Source of the DNA: Lactarius indigo
Taxonomy: Eukaryota; Basidiomycota; Agaricomycetes; Russulales; Russulaceae
NCBI GenBank assembly: GCA_025766275.1
Contig: JAFKAC010000040.1
Span: forward strand, 496,001 to 560,000
Length of the DNA: 64,000 nt
Direction: 5' to 3'
Part shown: one piece after another, positions 44,641-57,365 of the stretch
Position numbering within the stretch: the stretch's first letter is position 1
Layout: every line of letters begins with the position of its first letter
Program-made: the position numbers and the translations under genes
Notes under the pieces: model-generated
What the model was told of the DNA's origin: nothing
Seen by the model: the letters and a program-made list of their open reading frames with translations, nothing else
Database searches by the model: none

Positions 44641-46228
44641 TGCTATTCAACCTGCGATTGCGCGATGCGTGCAAGGATTGACTCATAATCTTCCCGAAAC
44701 TCCCCAAACCCGGGCCCTTAGCTGGAAAGTCTTCAACTTAGTCGCAACGGGACAAAAAAGTGAGAGACGCACCGTTCTTTATCTTGGCTTTGAGTAGATC
44801 TACGCACACACGAGAGCCCTTTTCGAGATTGTGCCCACTAGGACCGCGACATTGTATAGCGCCGCCTTGCCGCATGTACATCAGCCGTGCCAGTCCCAGC
44901 CTGATGGAAGAGCCGCATAGTGTCGATGCAGGCTATAGCGTGGGGGCGCAAGACGTAGGGTATGTAGATTGGGTTCAGAGCGAATGACCAACAGGTTCGT
45001 CGAAAAGTCAGTGAGTGTGCGAAGCTGCGTCTCCACGCTTGGCAAGCGTCGTTGTCACTGAGTTTGGCGCTGCTGTTATTCCGAAAAATCTTGGTTAGGT
45101 GTGGGAAAGGCGGTTCAGTTGCAAACTTACCAGGTGAGATTGTCAGTGATCGGGCTCAGTAGTTTAACAAGCTCATTGTATACGACCGTCCCGGGTCAAA
45201 GTCGACAACACTGACACAAACCAGAGTTAGCGCCTTGCTTTAGTTGTCGTGCATTGGAAGAAATTTCTTTTTAGTTTTTTCAGTGAATGGCGAGGCGCGA
45301 GAATGTGCACCATTTCACAGCAAATCTCATAGGCCGTGTGGGAGCCCACTGCATTAGCCGCAACTTGGGAAGTCTCGATCCACCCATCCAGCTTTTGAAA
45401 CCCACCCGCAAGCTATTGGTAATCTTCCTCGGCCATTTGCTCTATATTTAAGAGGCACTGTGCGGTTCTCTTTCTCGGCGCGCTCCGCTGTGGTACAAGT
45501 AAACGACCGGAGAGAGAGGAACGAAGCAGAGACACGAACTAATAAATACGATCCTGTATGCCACTATGCATCTCTTTTTTTTTCACTCGCCATTAACACG
45601 AGGCTGAAAAAATGTATTGAGGACGGAGTGTATGCGTGTTGCATCTCTCTGTGTGCGAGTGGGACGTCCATGGTAAAACGAGCGTGTAGTGAACAGAACA
45701 CTGTAGAATGTAGCAACTATGGGGCCGACAGAAGAGGGGAGGTCTGGAGGTTCAGATGGAGTAGGTAGTGGAAAGAAAACGGGTGTGGGTAGATTGGGTT
45801 CTCCTTGGCTGAGGAGGGAGAGTGGGTAGAGAAAGGACGTGCTTCTCGGTCGAAAACGATGGGTTTTTGTGTCCGAGGCAGGGTTGAAACAGGTGAGTGG
45901 AACCCGGAGCGCACCAGCGAGTGAGGGACAAGCACCTCACAATGGGTCCCTTAGCGATTGAAAATTGAATATTGAATTCTTGGATACGGCAGGCGGGCGA
46001 AAGAAAAGAGTCAGAGTACGGTTCGTTAAGAGAATGGATAGACAAGTGGCACGGAGTAGGGGAATGAGCACGCACCCTTATCTTCCGTCTGCCTCCGTGC
46101 ACTCCCGCTGACCTGCCTAACTTCCGATTCGTGGTCTACTCCCATAAGCAGTGTGTTTCTTCTGCTCAGGGGAAACCGTACCCCCGTCCGCCCTTTATGG
46201 ATGAATAAACATAAAAAGTCGCAGCTAT

Positions 46229-46258
46229 TTCGATCCAAAAAAAAAAAAAAAAAAAAAA
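46229..46258 (+). mobile_element. Extremely short LINE-type insertion: 8 nt plus poly(A)
   Basis: TTCGATCC followed by 22 A, flanked by GTCGCAGCTAT (46218-46228 and 46259-46269). The 8 nt resemble the last bases of the LINE at 33320 (TCGATTC before its poly(A)). Confidence 0.7.
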
Positions 46259-46923
46259 GTCGCAGCTATGTCCATCTCGACTTCCAGACGCTGCAACAGA
46301 TGCGCGGTGACTAGTTCGAGACTCTCCTAATTCAAGTGTGATGCAGGTGATGATTCGAGAAGGAATTTAGATGGGATGGATCACGTGCAGACGAGTGCCG
46401 TTCCCTTTTGCGCGCGGGCTGCCACCAACGCTCGAACTCGGCGCTCGATTCAATATGACCAAAATCTCACCTTTCGCCCATATCATAGCCACGAGACCAG
46501 TGACGAAACTTCCCCATGTCCGACCTTCATCGACTTGCTCCAGGTTAGTCCTACACACTTCGTCGAGACTTCGCCTCAGACAGGTGAACCGCTCATATCT
46601 AGTCGAGATGCACCTCGCTCTTCTGCCCATTTTTGTATCGCACTCGCACCACAATATTACCCGCTCTTCGGCACGCCTCCCTCTTGTGATACTATATAAT
46701 AGACGCACGTGGACTAGATTCCCCTACGGTTCCCAATAGCAAGCCAAGGAGCGACTGCAGGAAGTTCAATATATCGTCGAAGCGTGGCTACGATATTATT
46801 GGGTGACTTCCATATTGATATTGACCCCCATGAGCGGTTGTTACATGGATTTCAGTTCTGTGGAACACCTCATGTCTAATGTACAGTATAGCTGTTGAAT
46901 TGAGTTCGGCGTCGGTAACACCC

Positions 46924-47435
46924 ATGCCCACCAAAGGGTGGGAAAGGCGGAAATGCTAAATTTGGCCAAAATCTTGCATACCCACAGCGCGAGGGCCAGC
47001 AGGTCTGCATCTTTCCACATACTCTCGTGTGCCGCGTGGCAGCTACTGATAGGTACGAGCGCAGTCGTGGTTCTGGTCTTACATTGGCCGTCCACAGACA
47101 GTTGAAACAGCGCACTTGGAACAAGGTTCGCGTCGACACGGAAGCGGGCGTTTACATCACAGCGATCCTCGAGTCCAGAGTCTTGGAGCAGGTGCGTCGC
47201 GTGCTCTCCTGTCCGTATCCTTGTCTCCTCCCACTTACGCATCTCGTGATAAAGTCTATGCGTCGAAATCTCTTCGCGTCAAGCGCATCATACCATGTAT
47301 CTAAAACCCACTTTTCGAGGAGACGAGGAGCTCGAACCCGCACATACAAGCGCCAATCGCCAGTGGTGTCCTTCCATTCATCAGTAAGGCCAGACTACTA
47401 GCAGGGTCAAAATTCGGAAGGTGCACTGGGTGTAA
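46924..47435 (+). pseudogene. Histone H2A.Z copy 4, strongly decayed
   Basis: ATGCCCACCAAAGGG start, GGAAAGGCGGAAATGC, and the exon 1 end CAG|GTCTGC. Exon 2 (about 47080-47190) keeps QLKQRTWNKVRVDTEAGVYI and the VLEQ end. Exon 3 has several small indels, with GAGGAGACGAGGAGCTCGA and the VLPFI region recognisable, ending near TAA 47433. Convergent with NLR E. Confidence 0.7.
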
Positions 47436-48391
47436 GGTGCGTAACGGTAATCTCATGTGCCCTCAGGCCCCATGCTCAGAGGTAGACTAATGCCTGGAAC
47501 ATATAAGTGCCGGCTTACTTTTCAATATGATGCGCAGGTCTTGAGTTTACCGTTGTACTATCTCTCTTGGTATCTCTATCTCTACTGTTTGGTTTGGTTT
47601 GTCTTTGTCTTGGGGCTCATAGACTCGTCGTGCTTAGATATATGCGCGAAATCTGTTATAAGGAAGCGCCAAAGTCCAGCCTCCACCGCCGCTTATACCT
47701 CCTTCATAGATAAGTGCGTGAAATACCAAACCAGCAACCGGTTAAATGCGCGTCGACAATGCGCGAGGTTATGCTACTGGTAAGCGCTCATACAAGTTCC
47801 TTTTCGGTTACAGCTGGTTCCATAACGATTGTCCCCTGCCATTTTGAGAACATGGTCGGCCATCCAAAACTCGAGAGCGGGATTCATAATTAAGTCGAGG
47901 GAGAAATTCTCAGGAAATCAGGTTATCTCACAGAATCAAGGTTATAGAATAGTTATCTTGTAACAATTGGGGTTATGGAATGGTTATCTGTATTGCTGCG
48001 CTCGAGAGCTGTGCTGTCTCGGTGGCGGAGTTACCAATTCAAACCTCGCCTATGTCCAAAATTTGGTCACCAGGGGACAATCGTTATGGAACCAGCTGTA
48101 ATTGCCGTTCTCCAGCAGGAGCGATCGCTGTATGGTGTCACCTTGTGATGGTGTTCTTGAGCTTAGTGGTAATAATGCTCGAGCACTATACTGTATACAA
48201 AATGATGGCACGGGCTGCATCGTACATCGTATGACAGGGATTCGGAAGGACTGCGTATATTCTACACAAGATTCGATATATAAATGGGTTCCAGTGAATC
48301 ACTACGGTCATAGTCGGTGTTCAGTATACAAGCAGGGTAAAATTCGCAATTGTCACTCACACACATCGACAATTAAGATACATACATTTGT
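47436..48391. other. Tail region 4 between H2A.Z copy 4 and NLR E
   Basis: Carries the MITE 47811-48098; the rest is a diverged tail region with no gene. Confidence 0.5.
47811..48098. mobile_element. 288-bp MITE, Tc1/mariner-like
   Basis: Perfect 28-bp inverted repeats beginning CAGCTGGTTCCATAACGATT, flanked by TA (47809-47810 and 48099-48100). The interior repeats GGTTAT-type segments; no ORF. It is a different family from the MITE at 43704. Confidence 0.87.
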
Positions 48392-51300
48392 TCATGGTTC
48401 CGCAGCATACTTGGAGAGCAATTGTACAATTTCCTGCTGTTCCGGGCCACAGGCTATCTCAGACGCGGTCTTTCTACCGAAGTTACGCATCTGCACATCC
48501 GCACCGTAGCCCAGTAAGAGCCGCACAACGTCTGGGTGTCCTCCCTGCCAACCCTCTGATGCTCGGTGTAATGGGGTCGACCCCTCGTCATTCAGGGAAT
48601 TGACCTCCGCATTGCGCTCAAGTAATAACCAAGTAACCTTTAGGTGACCGCCGTACGCCGCCAAATGCAGTGGGGTGTTTCCATACTCGTCGCGGGCTCG
48701 TATAAATGCGCCTGCATTGTGGTCCAACAATAACTGCACAACATCAGGATGTCCATTTGCCGATGCAAGGAGAAATGGCGTGGCTTCTTCCTCCCCTCGT
48801 GCATTGACTCCCGCAGTATGCTCGAGGAGTATTCGGGTAACCTCAAGGTGACCTTTGGAAGCCGCCCATTGCAGTGGAGTGTTTCCAGAATTGTCGCAAA
48901 CGTACTCGTCAGCATTGTGGCCCAGCAATAACCGCACGACACCAGGGTGCCCATTTGCTGATGCCCAGAGAAGTGGGGTATATCCTTGGTTATCGCGGGA
49001 ATCGACCTCCGCACTGCGCTCGAGTAGTACCCGAACAACCCCTAGACGACCGTAGGACGCTGCCAAATGCAGCGGAGTGACTCCGTTGTCATCACCTTCA
49101 CAGAGGTGTGCATCTGCACCGTGGTCCAGCAATAACCGTACAATACGAGGGTTTCCATTTACCGATGCATCGAGAAGGGGGGTCAGTCCAAGGTCGTCGC
49201 AGGCATTGACGTCCACATTGCACTCGAGCAGTATCTGAACAACGTTGAGGTGACCGCAAGACGCTGCTAAATGCAGTGGAGTGGCTCTATTGTTGTCGCG
49301 GATATGTGCATCCGCATTGTAGCCCAGCAATAACCGCACGAGATCAGGATTTCCACGCTTTGATGCTACAAAAAATGGGGTGAATCCTTGGTCATCTAAG
49401 GCATTGACCTCCGCGTTGCGCTCGAGTAGTATCCGAGCAACCTCGAGGTGACCGAAAGACACTGCTAAATGCAGTGGAGTTACTCCACCGTCGTCGTGGA
49501 CCTGTACGTCCGCATTGTGGTCCAGTAGTAATCGCACAACATCAGGATTTCCACGCTTCGATGCCACGAGAAATGGGGTAGCGCCTTGTTCATTCTGGGT
49601 ATTAACCTCCGAATTGTGTTCGAGTAGCATCCGAGCAACCTCAAGGTGACCTTTGGTCGCTGCCAAATGAAGTGGGGTGTTTCCGTAATGAGAGTCACGG
49701 ACAAGCGCATCCGCGTTGTGGTCTAGCAATAACCGCACGACATCACAGTTTCCATTTACCGAGGCGTTGATAAGAGCTGTATATCCCTGTTCGTCCCGGG
49801 AATTGACGTCCACATTGCGCTCGAGTAATATCCGAGCAACCTCGAGGTGACCGAAAGACGCTGCCAAATGCAGTGGAGTGACCCCACGGTTGTCACGGAC
49901 ATGCACATTTGCGTTGTAGCCCAGCAGTAATCGCACCATATCAGAGTTTCCGTATCTCAATGCTACGAGAAATGGGGTAGATCCTTGATCATCCTGGGAA
50001 TTGACATCCGCATTGCGCTCAAGTAGTAACCGAGCAACTTCTAGGTGACCAAAGGATACTGCCAAATGCAATGGAGTGACTCCGTTCAAGTCGTTGTCAC
50101 TCACATCTGCATTGTGGTCCAGCAATAACCGCACAACATCAGGATTTCCATTAACCGATGCATTGAGAAGTGGGGTAACCCCTTGGTCATCTCGGGAATT
50201 GACCTCCGCGTTGTGTGCAAGGAGTAACTGAGAAAATTCAAGGTGGCCATAGCTTGCTGCGAAATACAGTGGTGTTCGGCCGTCTTTCTGAAAGTTCACG
50301 TCCGCACCGAGGTCCAGCAGCCACTTCCCGACCTCAAGATGTCCTGATCGCGAAGCAATATGTAGTGGTGTCCAATTGTCTGTAGAGCACGAATTTATGT
50401 CGGCACCATGTGCAAACAACAGCTGAGCAACCTCGATATGCCCCCTGGCCACGGATGCGTGCAATGGAGTGCCGAATACGCCACCCATTTGATTTACTTG
50501 CTGCGGATGCTTGGCTATCAGGCGTTCCACGAGACCACGGAATCCCCCCCCTGCAGCGAAGTATAAGGGAGCTGCTGAAAGTGGCACAGCTCCTGGCCGT
50601 TCGAACATGGAGGGTCTCATGAGATAGTATATGCCTCGTATTTGGACCCACGCCGAAAAGTGTGGCTTGCCCGTGTCAAAGAAACAATCCATTGCGTCCT
50701 TTATCTGTAATTCTACGTTTTCAACCTCGGCGTGCCACTGCCAAAATACAGAAGCGTATCGATAAAGAGGAATCTTCTTGACACTCTCTTCGTTGGAGCG
50801 GTCATCGAGGCGGAGTAAGACACCAAGACAAGCCTGAGCGAGAATTAGGTGGGATGGTTCGATGGGGATATGAAATCGGGACACTTCTTCCATGCAGCTC
50901 GCGAGACGATCCGATGTCAGGAATTCCTTTACAGAAAAATGTGAGAACTGAACAATCCGGGTGCCTTTGTTGCGGATTACAGAAACCAGGCTGGAACAAG
51001 CCGACAGCACCAGTTCTTCCTGATCTTCCCACCGCCAATCCGCGACCAATTTTGGAACCCCTTCCGCGCCTAAGTCATATGCGAGTACTTCAGCAAGCTC
51101 CTCAACCAGGAGTGGACGACTGGCTACCGCGAGACACTGCAAAAGTCGATAAGCATGCTCCCGGTTCGCATTATTGATCTCCTTCAGGATACGCTTGTAT
51201 GTCTCGTCCAGTGATTTGGGCAATTCCTCGAGGATCCGACGGAGATTGGTCGGGAAGCAGTGTCGCAGGACCTCCAGCTGGCAAAAAACCCACCGGAACC

Positions 51301-53356
51301 TGTTTGAAAAGCATAAGACAAATTTGTAGTTATTATAGATCCAAGACGCCCTTACATTCCATCCACTTTTTCTGCCAATTTCTCAACGACCATATTCTTA
51401 TCGTCGTCTCGCCATTTCTTCATCTTTTGATCTGAGAAAACGACAGAAGTGACGTAATCAACAATGTCCTGCTTTTGTCCGCTTTCGTCGTGGAGAGATA
51501 GTTGTTGAGTTGCCAAAGGCTGAAGCGCGATGCGAATGTCAAACTCTTGACGACTCGTCGCACATAGACGCAGACGTGGGTGATGGAGCCCTACAAGTTC
51601 TTTCACCAGCCCAAGAACCTTTTCACGTGGTGATGGAATGCCAGAATCACTGGGACACTCGTCGAGAGCATCCATGATAAGATAGATCGGCACTTGTCCC
51701 ACGATCGCGAGCATGTCGTTAAGACACCGCGTGAGCGAGTCGGTAGTTGGTTGTTCCGATCCTCGTTTGTGTGCAGAGTACAAGGAGAAAAGAGTGTCAC
51801 AGAATGTGTCTGATTGATCGGAGAGTTGGACTAGAAGGGAGGATAATAAAGCGCGGGGGTCTTGTTTCGCTGTGTCCTTGAAATCGAAGTAAAAATAGGC
51901 TAAGAAAGCCGATCCGGCATTAGACATAGATTTGATATCCCGGATGATCACAGAGCTTGTCAACCATATAAGTTCAATTAGGACGCGACTCGGCGGGGGG
52001 AAACGCACCTAAGAATACTCTTCCCAGAGCCAGCTACCAACCGACGAGTCGTTAGTGGTAATTAAGACTCAGACGGGGATGGGATATGTACGTTTCCCGT
52101 GAATCCATAACAAGGAGCCAGATTTTTTCCAATTTGCGAGGGTGCTCCCTTTGGTGCACCACGCCGCGGTACCCTCGTGATGAGCATCGGATGCCGTGTT
52201 GTAATTGACAGATGGATCGGGGGGAGCAATCCACTTTCGGAGGTCCTTGCGTAATTCGTTCCCTGTAAGAGAGGTTGAGCTTTCATGGTCGATGGTGAGA
52301 CGTCAGAAGATGACAAACGATTTAGGTCATTGACGTGGTTGATCACTTGTTGAATCGCTACTCCAGTCTCCTTTACACCTAGAGGAGTAAAAGGCTGAGC
52401 TCGGCGGGGGGCTAAGGTATGACACACCTTGAATTACTGAACCGACGTTACGGTCGACGCCCTGTACCTTTCTGTCGATGCTCCGTACCCTGTCGTCGAC
52501 ACCCTCCACCTTTTCGTCCACGCCCTTAACCTTGTCGTCAATGCTGCGAGAGATCGTCAGGGCTTCTGCTGCTGCCATGCGAGCCTCCTCTTGCGTCAAT
52601 TTGTCTAGCCGCTGAAGTGCATCCTCGACATCCTTCCTCCCAACTAGCCTGTTGAGATATTTCTCTACGAAGGTTAACTTTCAGAAATATGTCAACACAG
52701 AAAAACGCACTTATTTTTCCCTGCCCTATCTCCTTCGTCACGATCCCAAGGATTGAGAGAACCTCGACCATGATCTTGACGATGATGTCCATCATAGCCG
52801 CAGTTGGTCGGACCTCTATATAGGCTTCGAGACGCCTAAAAAAGTGTTCTATGCGGCTAAAGATGTCTCCAAGAGCATCTTTGCTTGCGCGGACATCTTT
52901 AACGGTCTAAAAGATATATCGGTGTCACCGAAACACACAAGCCGGGTCAGGGAAGACGCTTACTTGGAGGAGTACACCAATCCCAGTAAAAACCGCATTC
53001 GAAGGTGGGAATATCTGTGATCAAACAGATCAGAAGGCAGGTCTTAAGCGGCTTTACTCGCGACTCACCAGGCCAACACTGTTACCAAGGGTTGCAGAGA
53101 ACGCATACAAAACATTTACAGTGGGATCGAGCCACTTTGTCAACCTTTCGTCTACACTTCGAGGATCATCTAACGCGTGTATCTGAGATCGAAGCATGGC
53201 GAGAATGGCACTGGGAGAGTCGCAGGACTGCAGCTGGACGGCTAGGGGATGAGCGGCAATGTCTTTCTTTGTCTGCTTCTTGTACGCTTCCAAAGCAGCT
53301 GTAAAGATTGTCTGAAAGTCTGTAGAAGATGTAGCGGTAGATGGAACTTGGGACAT
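48392..53356 (-). pseudogene. NLR-like gene E: Goodbye-NACHT with about 22 ankyrin repeats; 2-nt frameshift in exon 3
   Basis: Exons 53356-53069, 53014-52964, 52906-52428, 52378-52319, 52262-52092, 52033-52009, 51955-51356 and 51299-48392. Exon 3 lacks 2 nt near 52667 relative to gene F, which throws the linker out of frame. All other exons join in phase; corrected length is about 1527 residues. Walker B is less typical (IYLIMDALDE) and the sensor region reads CATSRQE rather than CVTSRPE. Ankyrins alternate between two types, GVTPLHLAASFGHLEVARIL and TPLLNASVNGNPDVVRLLLD, so the array grew as 66-residue pairs. It ends SKYAAEP. The open 943-codon 3' frame suggests the inactivation, if real, is recent. 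Confidence 0.85.
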
Positions 53357-56197
53357 GGTGGTAATTGAAGAAGCCTCGGTGGATGCTTAGGGAATAGCAG
53401 GAAGATCACGATGGGGGGCTTGCTGGAGGGAGCTCGTGTCTGGGAAGATAGGCGCCCTGATATTCCCAGGGTGCCACTACGCATGACAGACGAACGCACA
53501 CATACAATAACACTCTCACAGGAAAGACCTGACACTCGGATTCGTTCATCTTTCCAGGAAAAGTGCGAGTATAAGAATAGAACCGCCTCTAGGAGGGACC
53601 TTATCTTGAGCACCCGGTTTTTGATAGGGATGGAACCCAGAGGCTTGCCCAGAGGTCTAAGTCACACCGACCCACACGTGCATCCTTCAAGATCAAATTC
53701 TGGACGCCCATACTCCATCAAGTACGGGACTCCCACAACCTTTTTCCTAGCTGTCATCCTTACATGCTCTATCAGAGTGACCATCAAGATGCACTCTCTT
53801 GATGCATCCCATCAAGCGTCCCATACCCGTGCGCGGTAAGACCAAATGTTTGATGGTGGGTGGAACTGGGTTGAACGGGTGTTTGGAGAATGCGCTCGAG
53901 CGGCGGGATATGGTGGCCCAGTCTTCGCGTTCCGATCGTCTCGTCTGGTCATGCGAGAACGCAAGGGTATGAACGGGCGGGATGTGAGGAAGGCTACATA
54001 GAACGCTCAAGGACCACGGGGTTCTACTGGTTTTGGCAAGGGTTCGTGTATGGATTACCGCCCATGTGAGAAAAAAATTTGTTATAGATTGCCTTCCGAC
54101 AAACACCCATCGGAAAGGTAGGGGGTTTGAAGAAAAATTCATGAATGTCTCGGTGGCGGAATTTACGGGTTGTGATTTTGAAGACTCCTAACCACATGTA
54201 GCACACGACGCTAATTACAGTTCCCCATCGAGAATGAGCGAAACAATTTGTATATCGAGTGGGTTACTCCTTGCACTTCGAAATTATGGGATGAGAGGTA
54301 AATACCGGAAAATGAGAATGTGTCCGCGGGGAGTGATACCCATCGTCAACCCGTCGTCAATGCGAAAGTCTCCTACGTCTGGACCATGACGGACAACAGT
54401 TCCATCCGTGCGAGGACGATCGCCTCATCGATCGCGCGATCATCTGCCGTGCTCCAACGCGCCGCAATGCCGTCAGTTCCCATGGCTGCCCTAGAGATAC
54501 TCTAGTTCCCGTGACGCTGATTCTGGCTACCTTGGTAGTCTGTCCGGCGTGCAGCAAGCGAGGACATCTAGGACGGTTGCGCCACCCCGAGAAGTTGAGC
54601 CGCGTCGTCACTCTAGGCTATTGCTTCTATAGTTAAGAGGTACTGTGCGAGTTTCTTGTTCTGCATGAACTTTGCTGCGGCGCAAATCAGCGTTTAGAAA
54701 AAGGAATGAAATAAAAATAAGAACCAGGAATACAGTGGTGTCCGCGTCTCTGTACTCCTTCTCACTGACAAGGGTGGGGAAAAAAAGTGTCAGGGATGGA
54801 GTGCGTGCTGGCTGTATCGCCTGGTACCAGAGTGGGACATGCATGGGCGAACGTACATGTGATGAAGGGAGCACCGCTATAGTGCCGTGGCTTCTTCGGA
54901 GCTGGGGCCAGCGGAGGCAAGGTCTGCGGGCTTATATGTGGTAAGTAGGAAGTCCTGTAGGAGCGGGATATGCGGCGGGAGAGAAACGACAATATATGTC
55001 AAACCCGGAACGACAAAAAAAAAAAGTATACCTCGTGTTGCGCGAACCGAATGGTACGATCGTGGGGATTCGGGTCGATCGAGGTCGCGGATCCTAAAAG
55101 GTGCGACAAGAAAGGGTGGGAGATACCGAAGGCTAACTCGAATAAAAAATGTCGGGGGGGTCGTCTGTGTAAGTTAGTCTCGGTGCGATGACGAGAGAGA
55201 GACACTGCAGCATTTGCGCCCACTGTAACTTGGCGTTGCCAGCTGCCTTTTGCAGCGTGCGGTCGACAGAAATGGGAATTTGCTTACGTCGATAAGAAAT
55301 CCCACACTCCGACAAATCTCGCGACAAGCTCAAGCAAGACTCACTGGCAAGAGCTCAGGCTCTTACGAGGTATGGACGCTCGGATATGTAAATGAATGTA
55401 GTGAGTAGTAAATGAGTTAGAACGCGTGCGCCGCCTGTGTCTGTACAAACGGAAAAGGCACTCAGAATCTGCGCACGCTAGAGCAGATACTGAGGTTCTA
55501 CGATACGAGAATACGGAACGTTTTATACTGTAAGTATACGAAAATAAATTTCTTTCCCACTTCCGCGGAACGGCGTGGGCAACGGGAATCGAGACAGTAA
55601 ATAAGTAAAAATATCAAGACATCGCGCGCGTTTGCACGACATCCGCTCAGTACCAAAATATACGAAATATACGGAGTGGACACAATCGATAAGGTAATAA
55701 TAGAACTCACTTCAACACAGGCTCATTCTATTGTACCAACTGAACTTGGCAACCACCCTTCGTTCAAACGCGTGGAAATACATGTCCACGTCGGTATTTC
55801 AACCCGTCACAATCAATTATTCCCATCAATTTGCACGTCAGGCATGGTATCTTACGAGATATTCGACCGAGATTTGACGCGCTCAGGCTGTTCGTGTGAC
55901 TCCGTTTACTTGTCCATTGCCGCAACAATGAACCAGTCGTTCCTCGGTACCCCTCAGTACAGAATCACCATTACCTTTCCTTCGTGTCCTCTCCCCTGCG
56001 TGTCCATTGTACCACGCGACGCTCGACGCGACGCCGCGTCAAACTCACATTAGACCTTACGTCATTTCCCCTTTGGGTGGGGTTACCCGCGCCTTCCCCG
56101 GGTTCCGTCCGAATTCCTCATGTCTCTTTTCCACCTTCACCTTATTCTCACGTGCTCTGCCCCAGGTACTGATCGGTGACGGTCATCGTGGTTCTAG
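53357..56197. other. Spacer 5 between NLR E and H2A.Z copy 5
   Basis: The dyad block is followed by sequence (about 53600-54230) not matched in the other spacers, then the recurrent block at about 54780-54870 (minus-strand SSHVRSPMHVPLWYQAIQ) and the upstream part of H2A.Z. The unknown KMENM frame is not visible here. No intact gene. Confidence 0.5.
53455..53471 (-). promoter_or_regulatory. Conserved upstream dyad, gene E
   Basis: CCCTGATATTCCCAGGG, about 100 bp before the ATG of E. Confidence 0.45.
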
Positions 56198-56475
56198 CTC
56201 CCTGTTGGCCTCATCCACAGATACCTGAAACAGCCCACTCAGAACAACGCCCGCATCGGCGTGACGGCCGCCGTTTACGCCTCGGCCATCCTTGAATACC
56301 TCACCGCCGAGGTCTTGGAGCTAGCAGGTCCGCCACATGCTCTCCCCTCCCCTCCGTGTACTTATCCATTTCGTGATCAAGGTATTGCATCAAAGATATT
56401 CGCGTCAAGCGTATCATACCACGGCATTTACAACTCGCTAGTATTCAGGGGATGAGGAGCTCGCGGCGGCGCTCA
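56198..56475 (+). pseudogene. Histone H2A.Z copy 5, exons 2 and 3 only, truncated
   Basis: Exon 2 is 56198-56337 with small length changes ([20 protein letters not shown], then [20 protein letters not shown]), in good condition. Intron 2 is present. Exon 3 (from about 56392) reads GTGTCAAGCG-type sequence to ACAACTCGCTAGTATTCAGG and breaks off after GATGAGGAGCTCG. Exon 1 is not found upstream. Confidence 0.78.
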
Positions 56476-57365
56476 GGCTAATACTACTTAGTAGTCACAA
56501 TAAAGGGTTTTGTCCCACGTTTGTTGGCCCCTACCTTCGCTCAGGGTTAGGTGTAAACCCCCTACGCCTCGGGACCGTGACTGACAATCAGTTGAATCAC
56601 GCCTTACTATGTCCTGGCTAGGCTCGCAACGATGGATATGTGACCGTTAACTCCTTAATAGGCCTTAATTACTAAGCTTGTTATATACTTTTTGCTGGCA
56701 CGCGTACGAAAACGAACATCCAACTTTGAACTTAGCCTCTACTTTCGCTCCAACGATCTCCGTCACCGTCTGCATCTGTCTACCATGACGTTTCCGTGTT
56801 TCCCTTTATCTTCTCTGCTAACTTTGTCTACGTCTTTCTGTTAGATAGACGTGTTCATCCTTATGCTCGCATAACTATCTACAATCAATATATTGAAGCG
56901 CAAGGTTGGCTGCAAATAAATCCTTTCAAAAAGGCAAGTTGCCTGTCCCGGGCGCCGCCCTTTGGCTCTCGCTCTTGTCGCGAGCTCCTTTTCAGTTCCT
57001 GCACTTCTGTTCTCATGGGGACGTCCCGCCCTCATTAAATGGTGATATATGTCGATCGGAATGCTTTTACGACAGTTTCCACGAATCACACCCGACACTC
57101 TCCAGTAATTCCGATCGCTGCTGTTGCGATACAAGTGCTCGCGAATAGCGATTCTGATCTTAGTAGAGAAGTACAAGCACTCCGCTATAAATAAAATGAC
57201 TACATGGGGTCGTACGCCAATGCCAGTGACAGGAAGTCGGAAGGACTACACGGATTTCACAAACGATTTCGCTACAAAAATAACAGCTAGTTCCAGTGTA
57301 TGCTGTAGAAAGAGTCAATATACTGTAAGCAAACAGGGCCATCGTCGCTCATATAGGCCGACAGG
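56476..57365. other. Tail region 5 between H2A.Z copy 5 and NLR F
   Basis: Diverged tail region; no gene or insertion recognised. Confidence 0.5.

Larger units (their letters stand above)
42730..46923. other. Spacer 4 between NLR D and H2A.Z copy 4
   Basis: The longest spacer. It holds an LTR-like insertion with a nested MITE (43505-44069), the unknown frame (44155-44640), the recurrent block at about 45605-45700 and a tiny poly(A) insertion (46229-46258). About 45850-46830 has no counterpart I can find in the other spacers; no convincing gene was seen in it. Confidence 0.55.

Noticed and set aside
46380..46740. tRNA-like arm near 46425-46450 and overlapping plus-strand frames
   Set aside because: A TCGAACT loop is present, but no anticodon or acceptor stem can be folded around it, and none of the frames is conserved.
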